Below are positions 50,911 to 61,357 of a DNA stretch of 64,000 nucleotides, piece by piece. The notes beneath the pieces are model-generated. The model ran no database searches, was not told the DNA's origin, and saw nothing but the letters and a program-made list of their open reading frames with translations. How positions within the stretch are numbered: position 1 is the first letter of the stretch; each line of letters starts with the position of its first letter. Source of the DNA: Alteromonas portus. Lineage in GTDB: Bacteria; Pseudomonadota; Gammaproteobacteria; Enterobacterales; Alteromonadaceae. A program made the position numbers and the translations under genes. The stretch lies in contig NZ_SWCO01000004.1 in assembly GCF_005117025.1 (NCBI RefSeq), positions 22,241-86,240 of the forward strand. The letters are read 5' to 3'.

Positions 50911-52665
50911 ATGGCATGGGACCTTCTCCATGACAAAGTAAAGCACCATTTAGAAAGCATTTACGCTGATGTAGCGCTAGACGTCTCTTACGAGACCCTA
51001 GCGACTGATTTAATGAACACGATAGGCATTCAGCAGCAAACGGATATTGCTTCACCTCAGTCTCATCACAATTATTGGGATGAAGACGACATCATAATGA
51101 TTACCTATGGTGATAGCGTGATTGATGAGGGTGAGCGCCCCTTAGTTACATTGAACAAGTTTTTGCATCGCTATTGTAAGAACACGGTGAACAACGTGCA
51201 TATCTTGCCGTTTTTCCCATATAGTTCTGATGATGGCTTCTCGGTGATTGATTATTCAACCGTAAACGAGGCTTTAGGCACATGGGATGACATCCAGGCT
51301 ATAGCTGCTGACTATGGGCTGATGACAGATCTAGTAATAAATCACTGCTCTGCAAGAAGTGCGTGGTTCGATAACTTTGTGAAAGGCGAAGGTCCGGGAT
51401 CTGACTTTTTCTTTACCGCAGATCCAACCGATGATTTGTCTATGGTAACCCGCCCCAGAGTATCGCCGTTACTACGTGAGACAGAAACCGCAAACGGCAC
51501 TAAGCATGTGTGGTGTACCTTCAGCCATGACCAGGTCGATTTTGACTTCAGAAACCCCAAAGTTTTATTAGCGTTTATTGATATTATTAAACTGTATATT
51601 GATAAGGGCGCAAAGCTCTTTCGTTTGGACGCTGTGGCCTTCCTTTGGAAAATTGTTGGCACAAACTGTATTAATTTGTTCCAAACACATGAAGTCATAC
51701 GTTTGATCCGAACGCTGATTGAACATGTTGACCCTTCAATCATTATTATTACTGAAACCAATATTCCCAACAGGGAAAACTTAACATATTTTGGTAATGC
51801 TAACGAAGCCCATGCTATCTATAACTTTTCACTACCTCCGTTACTAGTTAATACGCTTGTAACGGGTGACTGCACTTATTTGAAAAGCTGGATGATGAGC
51901 ATGCCGCCGGCCCAAAACGGCACAGCCTACTTTAACTTTATCGCCTCACATGATGGCATTGGCTTGCGCCCGGCGGAAGGCTTGCTAACCGACGAGGAAA
52001 TTTCAGAACTTGTGCATACAATGCAGCACTTTGGCGGCAAAGTGTCGTGGCGAGCTTCTGATCATGGACAGCAAAAGCCTTACGAAATAAACATCACACT
52101 GTTCGACGCGCTGCAAGGAACCACCAAGGGCCCTGATAAGTATCAAGTAGACCGATTTATTTGTGCTCACGCCATAATGTTAGGTATGGAAGGTATACCA
52201 GGAATTTACATTCACAGTTTACTCGGCACATCCAACGATTACGAAAAAGTCGCTAATACAGGACAAAATCGTTCAATCAATAGAAAGCGTTGGGACTTCA
52301 ACGAATTAGAGGCTCTATTAGACTCGCCCTTTTCACAGCACCATAAAGTACTTACTAGAATCTCGCAGCTTATACGCATACGTAAAGCGCAGCCTGCATT
52401 CCACCCAAATGCAACGCAGTTTACATTGCAGCTTGGTAATCAATTATTTGGTTACTGGCGTCAAAGCTTGGACAGAAAACAAAGTGTCTTCTGTATTAGT
52501 AATATTTCAGACGAAGAACAAACTATTTTACTGTCTGATATCAACCTTATCGGTACAGATAATTGGATTGATCTTATAACCCGTGATGAAATAGCTCTAT
52601 CGAGTGGCTTCTTACAAATGAAACCTTATCAAGTACTTTGGATAAGCAACCAGGATTTTGAATAA
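50911..52665 (+). CDS. GH13_18 sugar phosphorylase, probably glucosylglycerate phosphorylase
   Basis: 584 residues of the sucrose-phosphorylase-like family. Nucleophile Asp240 in [11 protein letters not shown], acid/base Glu282 in TETN, transition-state Asp347 in [10 protein letters not shown], early [17 protein letters not shown]. It should split glucosylglycerate with phosphate into glucose 1-phosphate and D-glycerate. Sucrose, sucrose-6-phosphate and glucosylglycerol phosphorylases are alternatives within the family. The glycerate kinase and GpgS/GpgP genes in the same operon favour glucosylglycerate. Confidence 0.85.
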   Translation: MAWDLLHDKVKHHLESIYADVALDVSYETLATDLMNTIGIQQQTDIASPQSHHNYWDEDDIIMITYGDSVIDEGERPLVTLNKFLHRYCKNTVNNVHILPFFPYSSDDGFSVIDYSTVNEALGTWDDIQAIAADYGLMTDLVINHCSARSAWFDNFVKGEGPGSDFFFTADPTDDLSMVTRPRVSPLLRETETANGTKHVWCTFSHDQVDFDFRNPKVLLAFIDIIKLYIDKGAKLFRLDAVAFLWKIVGTNCINLFQTHEVIRLIRTLIEHVDPSIIIITETNIPNRENLTYFGNANEAHAIYNFSLPPLLVNTLVTGDCTYLKSWMMSMPPAQNGTAYFNFIASHDGIGLRPAEGLLTDEEISELVHTMQHFGGKVSWRASDHGQQKPYEINITLFDALQGTTKGPDKYQVDRFICAHAIMLGMEGIPGIYIHSLLGTSNDYEKVANTGQNRSINRKRWDFNELEALLDSPFSQHHKVLTRISQLIRIRKAQPAFHPNATQFTLQLGNQLFGYWRQSLDRKQSVFCISNISDEEQTILLSDINLIGTDNWIDLITRDEIALSSGFLQMKPYQVLWISNQDFE

Positions 52666-52763
52666 TTAGGTTTGTTTTAAAGGCCAGGTAGCTAAATATA
52701 TCTTCCGCGGTAAGGATACTGCGGTGTTATGCTTACTACACGAGCTCACTAATTAAATTTGTA

Positions 52764-53432
52764 ATGCAAAAAATTGATACTTTCTTTTTCGACTTAGACG
52801 GAACACTTGTCGACTCTGTGCCCGATTTGGCAACCGCTTTAAATCAGATGCTAAGGCATTATCAACTGCCGACTTACGACGAACAGGTAATTAGGCTCTG
52901 GGTAGGAAATGGCGCCCGTGTTCTAGTAGAACGAGGGTTGAGTGGGGGGGCGGAGATTGACCGCCACCATATGCAACCTGAGATTGATGCCGCGTTAGAA
53001 AAGTTTTTGTTCTATTATCGAACGTTAAAAACTAAGAGTACTGAGCTTTACGACGGGGTTTTCGACACGCTACATGCACTAAAAAATCGAGGGTACACGC
53101 TTGTATTGATCACCAATAAACCTTCAGAGTTTATTGAGCCTATTCTGTCTGCATTTTCATTGTCAGCACTGTTTTCCCTTACTATAGGCGGTGACAGTTT
53201 ACCGGAGAAGAAGCCTTCCGCCCTGCCCCTTCTGTATACTTGTGAAAAGCTTCATATTTCGCCTGCACAATGTGTAATGGTAGGCGATTCTAAGAACGAT
53301 ATTCTTGCTGCAAAAGCCGCTAATATAAAAAGTATAGGCCTTACCTATGGGTACAATTACGGCGAAAGTATTGCGACCTATCAGCCTAACTGGGTGCTAG
53401 ATAACTTTAGTGACATACTGAAACTACACTGA
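52764..53432 (+). CDS. gph: Phosphoglycolate phosphatase-like HAD hydrolase
   Basis: 222 residues, HAD-IA type: FFFDLDGTLVDSVPDLATAL at the N-terminus, VLITNKPSEF as motif II, and VGDSKNDILAAKAA as motif IV. It resembles Gph, which removes 2-phosphoglycolate. It lies 98 bp after the phosphorylase on the same strand, so read-through from the operon is possible. Substrate assignment is by family only. Confidence 0.82.
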   Translation: MQKIDTFFFDLDGTLVDSVPDLATALNQMLRHYQLPTYDEQVIRLWVGNGARVLVERGLSGGAEIDRHHMQPEIDAALEKFLFYYRTLKTKSTELYDGVFDTLHALKNRGYTLVLITNKPSEFIEPILSAFSLSALFSLTIGGDSLPEKKPSALPLLYTCEKLHISPAQCVMVGDSKNDILAAKAANIKSIGLTYGYNYGESIATYQPNWVLDNFSDILKLH

Positions 53433-53583
53433 TAAAGCGTTCTCAGAATTACTTAGCGAAAATGCATAACTACGCTTTACAGGCTTTGCTGCCTACTTTC
53501 TCTTATTTCACGCTTTAACCTTTGGTATAAGGGTGTTTTTTCTGTAATATCCGCCTGTTAAATAATTAATTGGAGTTGTTGGT

Positions 53584-54798
53584 ATGTCATCTAAATGGCT
53601 TTCACTCGAAGAGGCCCTTACTAAAGCGCTTAACGCAGCAAAAGCGATAAACGACATTGAACAAGTGAGTATTTTTGACGCCAACAACCGCATCTTGGCC
53701 GAAGATGTTGTTGCACACATCAATGTTCCACCTTGGGACAACTCAGCAATGGACGGCTACGCCGTTAACGTTGGAGATCTTTCTAAGAGTACAGAACTCG
53801 AAGTACAGGGAGTTATTACAGCGGGAATGAGTGCTGATGTGCCGCTTGAAAAAGGCAAAGCATTTAAAATTATGACAGGCGCGCCTATTCCAGATAACGC
53901 TGATGCCGTCGTTATGGTAGAAAATACTGAGAGCAACGACAGTTGTGTAACCATAAAAAAACTCCCTACAGCTAAAGAGAATATTCGCAAAAAAGCCAAT
54001 GATATTGCCTGTGGTGACACGCTAATTGGCAAAGGCACCCGCCTTCACGCTGAACACCTCATGCTACTTTCTTCTCAGGGAAACAGCACAGTAGCAGTTT
54101 ACCGAAAACTTCGCGTTGGTGTGGTAGCAACTGGTTCTGAACTCGCTGCCCCTGGCGAGCCCCTTAAACCAACACAAATTTTTGAGTCGAACCGCGTTGG
54201 CGTGAGCAGTATATTGCGCAATGAAAATGTAGAGCTTGTAGATTTTGGCATTGTGGAAGACGACGAAGCCTCTTTGCGTAAGCTATTTAATGAGGCCAGC
54301 GAGCATGTAGATGTAATGGTAAGTAGCGGCGGCGTTTCTGTTGGTGACGCTGACTACGTAAAAGATATTATCGCTGAATTAGGCGCTATCGATTTTTGGA
54401 AAGTTGCAGTTAAACCAGGTAAACCTTTTGCTTTAGGCAAAATCAATAACACCCTGTTTTGTGGTTTACCGGGCAACCCGGTGTCGTCATTTGTCACCGC
54501 CAAGCTATTGGTTGTGCCCGTTATTAAAAAAATGCAAGGCCAAGTTCAAAGCCATGAGCCTTTCTTCGTTAACGCTACAATTACCATACCGGTTAAACGC
54601 CGTGCGGGCCGACGGGATTTCCAGCGTGCAACTATGGTAAGAAACGGCCAAGGCGAATGGGAAGTTACCCCGTTTAAATCTCAAAGCTCTGGTGTTATGA
54701 CGTCAATCACCTCTGCCAACTGCCTTATGGTAGTGCATGAGGATATAAGTGAGTTAAACGTTGGCGACAAGGTTCCCGTTATGCCGCTTCATTTTTAG
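53584..54798 (+). CDS. moeA: Molybdopterin molybdenumtransferase MoeA
   Basis: 404 residues. MoeA inserts molybdate into adenylylated molybdopterin. Signatures: DNSAMDGYAVNVGD, MTGAPIPDNADAVVMVENTE, the MoCF-type VVATGSELAAPGEPL and VSSGGVSVGDADYV, KPGKPFALGKINNTLFCGLP. GGAG precedes the ATG. moeB does not follow; a MATE transporter does. Confidence 0.96.
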   Translation: MSSKWLSLEEALTKALNAAKAINDIEQVSIFDANNRILAEDVVAHINVPPWDNSAMDGYAVNVGDLSKSTELEVQGVITAGMSADVPLEKGKAFKIMTGAPIPDNADAVVMVENTESNDSCVTIKKLPTAKENIRKKANDIACGDTLIGKGTRLHAEHLMLLSSQGNSTVAVYRKLRVGVVATGSELAAPGEPLKPTQIFESNRVGVSSILRNENVELVDFGIVEDDEASLRKLFNEASEHVDVMVSSGGVSVGDADYVKDIIAELGAIDFWKVAVKPGKPFALGKINNTLFCGLPGNPVSSFVTAKLLVVPVIKKMQGQVQSHEPFFVNATITIPVKRRAGRRDFQRATMVRNGQGEWEVTPFKSQSSGVMTSITSANCLMVVHEDISELNVGDKVPVMPLHF

Positions 54799-54948
54799 AA
54801 CGACTGGTTCTAAGCGCGTTGCACTACAGCATGTCTTTTCAATGTAGTTTTGCCGCTTTTCCTAATTGAAGGCGTGATCGCAACATTACCCGAAGCAATT
54901 AGTCATTATTTTCGTCACCGTTGGCGATCCGTATAGAGACACATTACC

Positions 54949-56322
54949 GTGAATAAGAAACGCTTTCTTTTAGAAGGAAGAGACATTTTAAAACTAGCAT
55001 GGCCTCTGCTAGTTGCGCAGATAACACAAATGCTTATGGGTGTTAGCGATACCATAATGGCAGGACGCTACAGTGCTACCGACATGGCAGCAGTGGCGCT
55101 TGGGTTTAGCATAACCGTGCCGCTTCTTTGTTTTATTCAAGGTATAGCCCTAGCGCTTCCGCCCATTATTTCCCGGCTACAGGGTAATAAAAATATAAGC
55201 AGTATTGCCGATGCGAGTCAGCAGGCTGGCTACCTCATTTTCTTCGTAGGCATTATAGTAGCAGGGTTCATTCCTTTTACTGAAAATATGGTTGCCTTAT
55301 TCCCTATGGCGCCTGAGCTGCACAGCATTACTGTAGACTACGTGCTATACGTGTTGTTCGCTATGCCCGGTTTCGCGCTTTATCAATGGCTAAGAAACTA
55401 TTGTGAAGGCTTAGGAAAAACCAAACCAACGATGATCATTACCGTGATTGGCTTAATGGCAAACATTGTTGGAAACTACCTGTTTATTTATGGTGTTGGT
55501 TCACTGCCCGCCATGGGTGGTGCAGGTTGTGGTATTGCTACGGCTATTGTTATTTACACCATGTTAATTGCGACTTTCATTTACGTACGTTTCGCCCCAG
55601 CCCTGCAAAAATATAATTTGTTTGGAAAGCTGTATAAACCAAACATGGTGACCATAAGCCGAACCTTCAAAATGGGTTTACCTATCGCCATGACGATTTT
55701 ATTTGAAGTTACGCTATTTTCATTGGTTGCTCTGCTATTGGCACCATTCGGTGCTACAACGGTCGCAGCCCACCAAGTCGCACTTAATTTCTCAGCGCTT
55801 ATGTTCATGTTTCCTATGAGCATTGGTATGGCAGCAGCGATCCGTATTGGATATCGCATAGGGCAAAATAACCAGCGTCAGGCAAAAATTGCGGCCCGTA
55901 CGGCAATTTTAATCGGCTTTTTTACCGCAGCATGTACGGCTAGCTTCACCCTTCTAGCGAAGGGGTTCATCATTGGTTTATACACAAGTGACGAAGCCGT
56001 GTATACGTTAGCGAATGCGCTATTAATTTATGCGGCCCTATTCCAGCTGTCTGATGCAGTTCAAGTCATTTCGGCGAATGCATTGCGCGGTTATAAAGAC
56101 ACCACGGCGATGTTTATTATTACCTTTGTATCTTACTGGTTAATAGGCCTTCCAACGGGTGTAATTTTGGGAAGAACAAACTGGATAACTGCGGAACCAA
56201 TGGCCGCAGCGGGCTTCTGGATTGGTTTCATCGTAGGATTAAGTACGGCAGCCGTAATGCTTGGGGCGCGCCTTCTATATATTCAACGACCAAGTGCAGC
56301 CCATCGCATAGCGAATGCGTAA
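54949..56322 (+). CDS. MATE-family efflux transporter (NorM-like)
   Basis: 457 residues, twelve predicted transmembrane helices in two homologous halves. N-terminal half: LAWPLLVAQITQMLMGVSDT, MAGRYSATDMAAVALG. Second half: MGLPIAMTILFEVTLFSLVA. Cation-coupled multidrug extrusion is the family role; the substrate is unknown. GTG start at 54949. Confidence 0.93.
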   Translation: MNKKRFLLEGRDILKLAWPLLVAQITQMLMGVSDTIMAGRYSATDMAAVALGFSITVPLLCFIQGIALALPPIISRLQGNKNISSIADASQQAGYLIFFVGIIVAGFIPFTENMVALFPMAPELHSITVDYVLYVLFAMPGFALYQWLRNYCEGLGKTKPTMIITVIGLMANIVGNYLFIYGVGSLPAMGGAGCGIATAIVIYTMLIATFIYVRFAPALQKYNLFGKLYKPNMVTISRTFKMGLPIAMTILFEVTLFSLVALLLAPFGATTVAAHQVALNFSALMFMFPMSIGMAAAIRIGYRIGQNNQRQAKIAARTAILIGFFTAACTASFTLLAKGFIIGLYTSDEAVYTLANALLIYAALFQLSDAVQVISANALRGYKDTTAMFIITFVSYWLIGLPTGVILGRTNWITAEPMAAAGFWIGFIVGLSTAAVMLGARLLYIQRPSAAHRIANA

Positions 56323-56362
56323 ACGCGCTTAACGTTTTGACTAAATAAGAAAAGCGGGGCCG

Positions 56363-57112
56363 TTAATTCCGTCTTTTGAATTTTTCCCAATCTCGCGGGG
56401 TGTCTATATCAAATTGTGCATTGGGTATAGACACAGCCGTTACTTTTCCTAACTTCGCGTACTTTCTAATAATTGGCTTAGCTCCGGTATCGCCCTGAAG
56501 TGCCAATAGTTCGCTAAACATTGCTTTAGGAAATATAGCAGGCACGGTCAGTCGGTTATCGGTATCACCTTCTTTAACCCATTCACTGCACACTATATGG
56601 TTCGGGGAAGCTTTAGAAGCATCAATAAGGCGAATAAGATCCTGTGTGTTAAGGCTTGGCAAATCAGCGAGAGTAAAAAGCACGTGTGAAGGATTGGTGC
56701 TAGACAATGTTGGCGTTGAAAGCAAAGGTAATGAAAGCGAGGGTGTTTGAGTCGACGTTTTTGGGCGCACTACTAGGTTCAATGCATGTGAAAGCCCACT
56801 GCGAATGCTTGATGCTATTCCCTCTTCCCAGTGCGTATTGTGTATTACCTGAATGGGAAATTCAGGTTTACCGTAAAAAGCTTCAGCCAACTGCGATTTC
56901 ACGCTGTCGTGCCATTTACCTGTAACAACCGTAATCGGAAGTTTGGATGATGATACTATTTGATTTCGCGCGCGATTAACTTCGTACGTGCTGTGCTGAA
57001 CAAGCGAAGACTTTGAAACCGGATGTTCTGACAATAGCTTGTTTCCCTCGTAGCGGGAGCTCTGCCCGCCCGCAAGTAAAACAAAAGCCAAGCGAAATAC
57101 ATCAGAATTCAA
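56363..57112 (-). CDS. MocA/MobA-like nucleotidyltransferase
   Basis: 249 residues of the NTP_transf_3 family. The nucleotide loop is VLLAGGQSSRYEGNKLL at the N-terminus, WEEGIASSIRSGL in the middle, FTLADLPSLNTQDL for metal binding, and a C-terminal GAKPIIRKYAKL...FDIDTPRDWEKF. This is the pattern of MocA, which makes molybdopterin cytosine dinucleotide. The start is a TTG (AGG seven bases upstream). A Ser/Thr/Pro-rich insertion (about 118-138) is unusual. The CoxD/CoxE-like pair lies upstream on the same strand, but behind a terminator. Confidence 0.82.
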   Translation of the reverse strand: MNSDVFRLAFVLLAGGQSSRYEGNKLLSEHPVSKSSLVQHSTYEVNRARNQIVSSSKLPITVVTGKWHDSVKSQLAEAFYGKPEFPIQVIHNTHWEEGIASSIRSGLSHALNLVVRPKTSTQTPSLSLPLLSTPTLSSTNPSHVLFTLADLPSLNTQDLIRLIDASKASPNHIVCSEWVKEGDTDNRLTVPAIFPKAMFSELLALQGDTGAKPIIRKYAKLGKVTAVSIPNAQFDIDTPRDWEKFKRRN

Positions 57113-57186
57113 AGTAACACCTATCAGTTAACGCACTGTATTCAAACGAGCGTAAAATCATTTACGCAGTAACAAAGCCAATACTT

Positions 57187-57213
57187 AAAAAACACAATCA
57201 CCATTGTGTTTTT
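57187..57213 (-). terminator. Terminator after the AAA+/VWA pair
   Basis: AAAAAACACAAT / ATTGTGTTTTT with loop CACC, followed by a T-run on the minus strand. It separates the VWA gene from the MocA-like gene. Confidence 0.8.
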
Positions 57214-57245
57214 GATGTGTATGAAAGCCTCTAACGGCGAAAGGC

Positions 57246-58427
57246 TTAGCGGCTTCTGCTAAGCCCTTTTATCGCTTCCGTTAGCCCTTCAAGAGTTAAT
57301 CCATACATTCTGTCTTCCATTATGTCGCGAATAATTTTGATAGACGAATAATACGGCCAATAATTTTCAGGCTGCGGGTTAAGCCATACCGCGTTATTAA
57401 AGTGGTTTAACAAGCGCTGCATCCATACACTACCCGGTTCTTCATTCCAATGCTCTACGCTGCCCCCTGGGTAGGTAATTTCATAGGGCCCCATGGTAGC
57501 GTCACCAACAAAAATAACCTTATAGTCTTTTCCGTAGCGATGAATGATATCCCAAATAGGAATGCGCTCTTTATTGCGGCGAAGGTTATCTTTCCACACT
57601 TCCTCATACACGCAGTTATGAAAGTAAAAGTACTCAAGGTACTTAAACTCACTTTGCACCGCAGAAAAAAGCTCTTGGGTGCTTTTCACATGTGGGTCCA
57701 TTGAGCCACCCACATCGAAAAACATTAACACTTTAACCGCATTATGACGCTCCGGCGCCATATGAATATCCAGTAGCCCGCCTTTTTTAGCCGTTTCACC
57801 TATGGTTGTTGGCACGTCAAGCTGCTCACTTGCACCCGTGCGAGCAAATTTGCGAAGCTTCCTTAGCGCCACTTTAATGTTACGCGTACCCAGTTCAACA
57901 TCAGAGCTTAGGTTTTTAAACTCGCGTTTATCCCACACTTTTACTGCCGAAAACTTTCTATTGCCCTTTTGCCCTATTCGCACACCTTCTGGGTTGTCGC
58001 CATAAGCGCCAAACGGCGATGTTCCGCCGGTGCCCACCCATTTATTTCCACCTTGATGACGCTTTTCCTGTTCTTCTAAGCGCTTTTTCAACGTTTCCAT
58101 CAGTTCTTCAAGGCCACCGGCTTTACGCAGTGCCTCACGCTCTTCAGGGCTTAAATTTTTCTCAATTTCCTTACGCAGCCATTCTTCGGGAATGTCTTTA
58201 CCGAACAAGTCGATAGACTCCACCCCTTCGAAGTACTCTGCAAACGCCCTATCGAACTTATCGTACTGAGTTTCGTCTTTCACCATAATGGTACGAGCCA
58301 AGCTGTAAAAAGCTTCAATGTCGGCATATACCACGTGATGCTCTAACGCTTTAAGTAAATCAAGTAATTCGCGCAGCGTGGTTTTAACCTGATATTTTCG
58401 CAGCGTATAAAAAAACTGAATAAGCAT
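57246..58427 (-). CDS. VWA-domain protein of the CoxE family
   Basis: 393 residues. N-terminal all-helical part (to about 190) with a charged EEQEKRHQGGNKW region, then a VWA domain whose MIDAS-type motif is FFDVGGSMDPH. C-terminal WLNPQPENYWPYYSSIKIIR. The start shares one base with the AAA+ gene stop (TAATG), so the two are translationally coupled. MoxR-CoxE pairs assemble or activate metal enzymes in several systems; the client here is not visible. Confidence 0.88.
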   Translation of the reverse strand: MLIQFFYTLRKYQVKTTLRELLDLLKALEHHVVYADIEAFYSLARTIMVKDETQYDKFDRAFAEYFEGVESIDLFGKDIPEEWLRKEIEKNLSPEEREALRKAGGLEELMETLKKRLEEQEKRHQGGNKWVGTGGTSPFGAYGDNPEGVRIGQKGNRKFSAVKVWDKREFKNLSSDVELGTRNIKVALRKLRKFARTGASEQLDVPTTIGETAKKGGLLDIHMAPERHNAVKVLMFFDVGGSMDPHVKSTQELFSAVQSEFKYLEYFYFHNCVYEEVWKDNLRRNKERIPIWDIIHRYGKDYKVIFVGDATMGPYEITYPGGSVEHWNEEPGSVWMQRLLNHFNNAVWLNPQPENYWPYYSSIKIIRDIMEDRMYGLTLEGLTEAIKGLSRSR

Positions 58428-59263
58428 TAGCGACGCGCCATAAAGACCAATTTTTCAAACAAATGAATGTCTTGTTCGTTTTTAAGTAATGCGCCGTATA
58501 ATGGCGGTATTGCTGCTTTACCATCTTTTGAATGCAGCGCTTCTGGCGGAATATCTTCAGCAACTAGTAGCTTCAACCAGTCGATAAGTTCAGAGGTAGA
58601 AGGTTTCTTTTTAAGGCCCGGTACATCGCGAATTTCAAAGAAGGCTTTCAATGCTTCATCAAGCAACTTTTTCTTTAAATCTGGGAAATGTACGTTAACG
58701 ATTTCTTGCATTTCCTCTGGATTCGGGAACTGAATGTAGTGGAAGAAACAGCGGCGCAAGAAAGCATCTGGCAGCTCTTTTTCATTGTTCGATGTAATAA
58801 TAACGATAGGACGCTGCTTCGCGACGACGCGTTCTTGTGTTTCGTATACGAAGAACTCCATTTTATCGAGCTCTAGCAACAGGTCATTAGGAAACTCAAT
58901 GTCTGCTTTGTCGATTTCGTCAATCAGCAGTACTGGGCGCTTTTCTGCGCTGAACGCTTCCCACAACTTGCCTTTTACAATGTAGTTGCTGATATCGTGT
59001 ACGCGATCATCACCTAGTTGAGAGTCGCGCAGACGTGACACCGCGTCGTATTCGTACAAACCTTGCTGTGCTTTGGTGGTTGATTTAATGTGCCACTGAA
59101 TTAATTCAGTGCCTAAACTCTCGGCCAACTCTTCAGCAAGCATGGTTTTACCCGTGCCCGGCTCGCCCTTAATTAAAAGCGGACGCTCTAGCGTAATGGC
59201 AGCATTAACCGCCAATTGTAGGTCTTTGGTTGCGATATAATTAGACGTGCCACTAAAAGCCAT
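58427..59263 (-). CDS. MoxR/CoxD-type AAA+ ATPase
   Basis: 278 residues. Walker A GEPGTGKTMLAEEL, Walker B VLLIDEIDKAD, sensor 1 IVITSNNEKELPDAFLRRCF, and the helix-2 insert typical of MoxR proteins. First gene of the pair with the VWA protein. Acts as a chaperone-like remodeller; partner target unknown. Confidence 0.92.
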   Translation of the reverse strand: MAFSGTSNYIATKDLQLAVNAAITLERPLLIKGEPGTGKTMLAEELAESLGTELIQWHIKSTTKAQQGLYEYDAVSRLRDSQLGDDRVHDISNYIVKGKLWEAFSAEKRPVLLIDEIDKADIEFPNDLLLELDKMEFFVYETQERVVAKQRPIVIITSNNEKELPDAFLRRCFFHYIQFPNPEEMQEIVNVHFPDLKKKLLDEALKAFFEIRDVPGLKKKPSTSELIDWLKLLVAEDIPPEALHSKDGKAAIPPLYGALLKNEQDIHLFEKLVFMARR

Positions 59264-59534
59264 TATTGTTGTACTCCGTATAATTTTTCGTCTTTACAAT
59301 TTTAACTATAATATCAAGGCCTTCTCATGATTGCCCATAGATATAACATATAGCTAAAAAGCACTTTGCATTTTACTGATTGGGACCAATGATATAGGGG
59401 TATGACGAAATCCCCTAATTCAGGCTGTGAATTATTAACTATCACATTCGTTGAATTATTAACTACTAAAAAGGTCGTACAGATCACGACAGACGGGGTT
59501 TCCTGTAAAATAAGGAACGAGGTAAGGATTTATA

Positions 59535-60500
59535 ATGAACGTATTTGACGACAATTCCCTATCTATTGGCCGCACGCCACTAGTTAAGCTAAATCGCGTA
59601 ACATCAGGTAATGTATACGCAAAAATTGAATCGCGTAACCCAAGCTTCAGCGTTAAGTGCCGCATTGGCGCAAACATGATTTGGGATGCTGAAAAGCGCG
59701 GTGTCCTTACCGAAGGTAAAGAAATTGTAGAGCCTACCAGTGGTAACACAGGTATTGCATTAGCTTTTGTTGCAGCGTCTCGCGGTTACAAGCTAACGCT
59801 AACCATGCCTAGCAGCATGAGCCTTGAGCGTCGTAAACTTTTAAAAGCACTGGGCGCAAACCTTGTTCTTACTGAAGCGCCTAAGGGCATGAAAGGTGCC
59901 GTTGCCGCTGCACAAGAAATTGTGGCATCAGATCCAGACAAATACGTGTTGCTTCAACAATTCGACAACCCTGCTAACCCAGCTATTCACGAAAAAACGA
60001 CAGGGCCTGAAATTTGGGAAGATACCGACGGTAAAGTTGATGCCTTCGTAGCAGGTGTAGGTACGGGTGGTACTATTACGGGTGTAAGTCGCTACCTTAA
60101 GAACACAAAAGGTAAAGCAATTACTTCTATTGCCGTTGAGCCAACTGACTCACCAGTGATTACCCAAGCGCTTGCAGGCGAAGAACTAACCCCTGGACCA
60201 CACAAAATTCAAGGTATTGGCGCAGGTTTCATTCCAGGTAACCTGGACTTAGACCTAATCGACGAAGTTGAACAAGTTACCAACGAAGAATGTATGGAAA
60301 TGGCGCGCAAGTTAATGACCGACGAAGGTATTCTTGCGGGTATTTCTTCTGGTGCTGCCGTTGTCGCTGCTAAGCGTTTTGCTGAACGCCCAGAAAATAA
60401 AGATAAAGTAGTTGTAGTGCTTCTAGCAAGTGGAACAGAACGTTACCTTAGTAGCCCACTATTTGCTGGTGCGTTTGACGAGCAAGAAGAAGTGCAATAA
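59535..60500 (+). CDS. cysK: Cysteine synthase A (O-acetylserine sulfhydrylase)
   Basis: 321 residues, close to E. coli CysK. PLP-lysine Lys41 in [12 protein letters not shown], the phosphate loop [25 protein letters not shown] and [12 protein letters not shown]. It produces cysteine from O-acetylserine and sulfide. AAGGA precedes the ATG. CysK rather than CysM by the KCRIG and MIWDAEKRG segments. Confidence 0.97.
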   Translation: MNVFDDNSLSIGRTPLVKLNRVTSGNVYAKIESRNPSFSVKCRIGANMIWDAEKRGVLTEGKEIVEPTSGNTGIALAFVAASRGYKLTLTMPSSMSLERRKLLKALGANLVLTEAPKGMKGAVAAAQEIVASDPDKYVLLQQFDNPANPAIHEKTTGPEIWEDTDGKVDAFVAGVGTGGTITGVSRYLKNTKGKAITSIAVEPTDSPVITQALAGEELTPGPHKIQGIGAGFIPGNLDLDLIDEVEQVTNEECMEMARKLMTDEGILAGISSGAAVVAAKRFAERPENKDKVVVVLLASGTERYLSSPLFAGAFDEQEEVQ

Positions 60501-60523
60501 CACTTTATAAGCTTTAGCTATTC

Positions 60524-60553
60524 AAAAAACGAGGTCTAGTACCTCGTTTTTTT
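60524..60553 (+). terminator. Terminator after cysK
   Basis: AAAAAACGAGGT / ACCTCGTTTTTT with loop CTAGT. Confidence 0.92.
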
Positions 60554-60742
60554 ATGAGTATTAACCGTTATAAATGTTGAATTTCTACAACTGCCACGCG
60601 AGTTTACGTTCTATTTCTTTGCTTTTGAGTGCAATATTGTAAATAATTAAAAGCTATATTAACGAAGTTACAGATACGTTGACTTCGTTAAAATTTAAAA
60701 CTATCACTAAGAAATGGACCTCTTTACATTAAGGTAATTCAA

Positions 60743-61201
60743 ATGAAAACGCGTATGTGGTACGCCCTTATCGGGCTTTTTACAGTTTTGATTTTATCGG
60801 CTTGTGGTGAAAAGAAAGAAGGAATTGGGCGATATGGAATGCTTGACGAAAGCACACCTGAATACACCACAGTTATGTTTTTAAAAAGTGTTTACGAAGA
60901 CGATAATTTAGACACAGCTATTCAACTTTCCAGCGAAAAAATGTCGCGCATACTGACGCGATATCACACTAACAGCAACGTTCAGCGGCATCTGCTTAAT
61001 TTAAAGTACGACACCGTAACGGTAACCCCGCAAAGTGCAGGTAAAATTGGCAGAAACGAATTTTCGGAAAAATCTACTATTACCGTATTCTTAAGCGGGA
61101 ACTACAACGGTGACAAGGTGGAAGACCTTAGAAGCCTTGATTTAATTAAAGAAGATGGTGAATGGAAGATAAACAAAATTCATCCCGACGCCTATCTATA
61201 G
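60743..61201 (+). CDS. Small lipoprotein, unknown function
   Basis: 152 residues with a lipoprotein signal (MWYALIGLFTVLILSAC, lipobox LSAC, Cys21). The mature part resembles the DUF4878/NTF2-like lipoprotein plan: TPEYTTVMFLKSVYEDDNLD, a central beta region, and an end VEDLRSLDLIKEDGEWKINK. AAGG lies before the ATG. It is the last chromosomal gene before the cassette array. Confidence 0.78.
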   Translation: MKTRMWYALIGLFTVLILSACGEKKEGIGRYGMLDESTPEYTTVMFLKSVYEDDNLDTAIQLSSEKMSRILTRYHTNSNVQRHLLNLKYDTVTVTPQSAGKIGRNEFSEKSTITVFLSGNYNGDKVEDLRSLDLIKEDGEWKINKIHPDAYL

Positions 61202-61357
61202 CAAATAAGGCAAGCACTGTTTTTATATACAGCCTCCACCGAATTTTTGATAAGTAAAAATAAAAAGGATGTTTTCCGGCTTTTTAGCTCCGCCACATTT
61301 AATTTTTGTTTAATGTGTTGTTTTAGGGTGATAACTTAAAACAACACAAAACTGATA

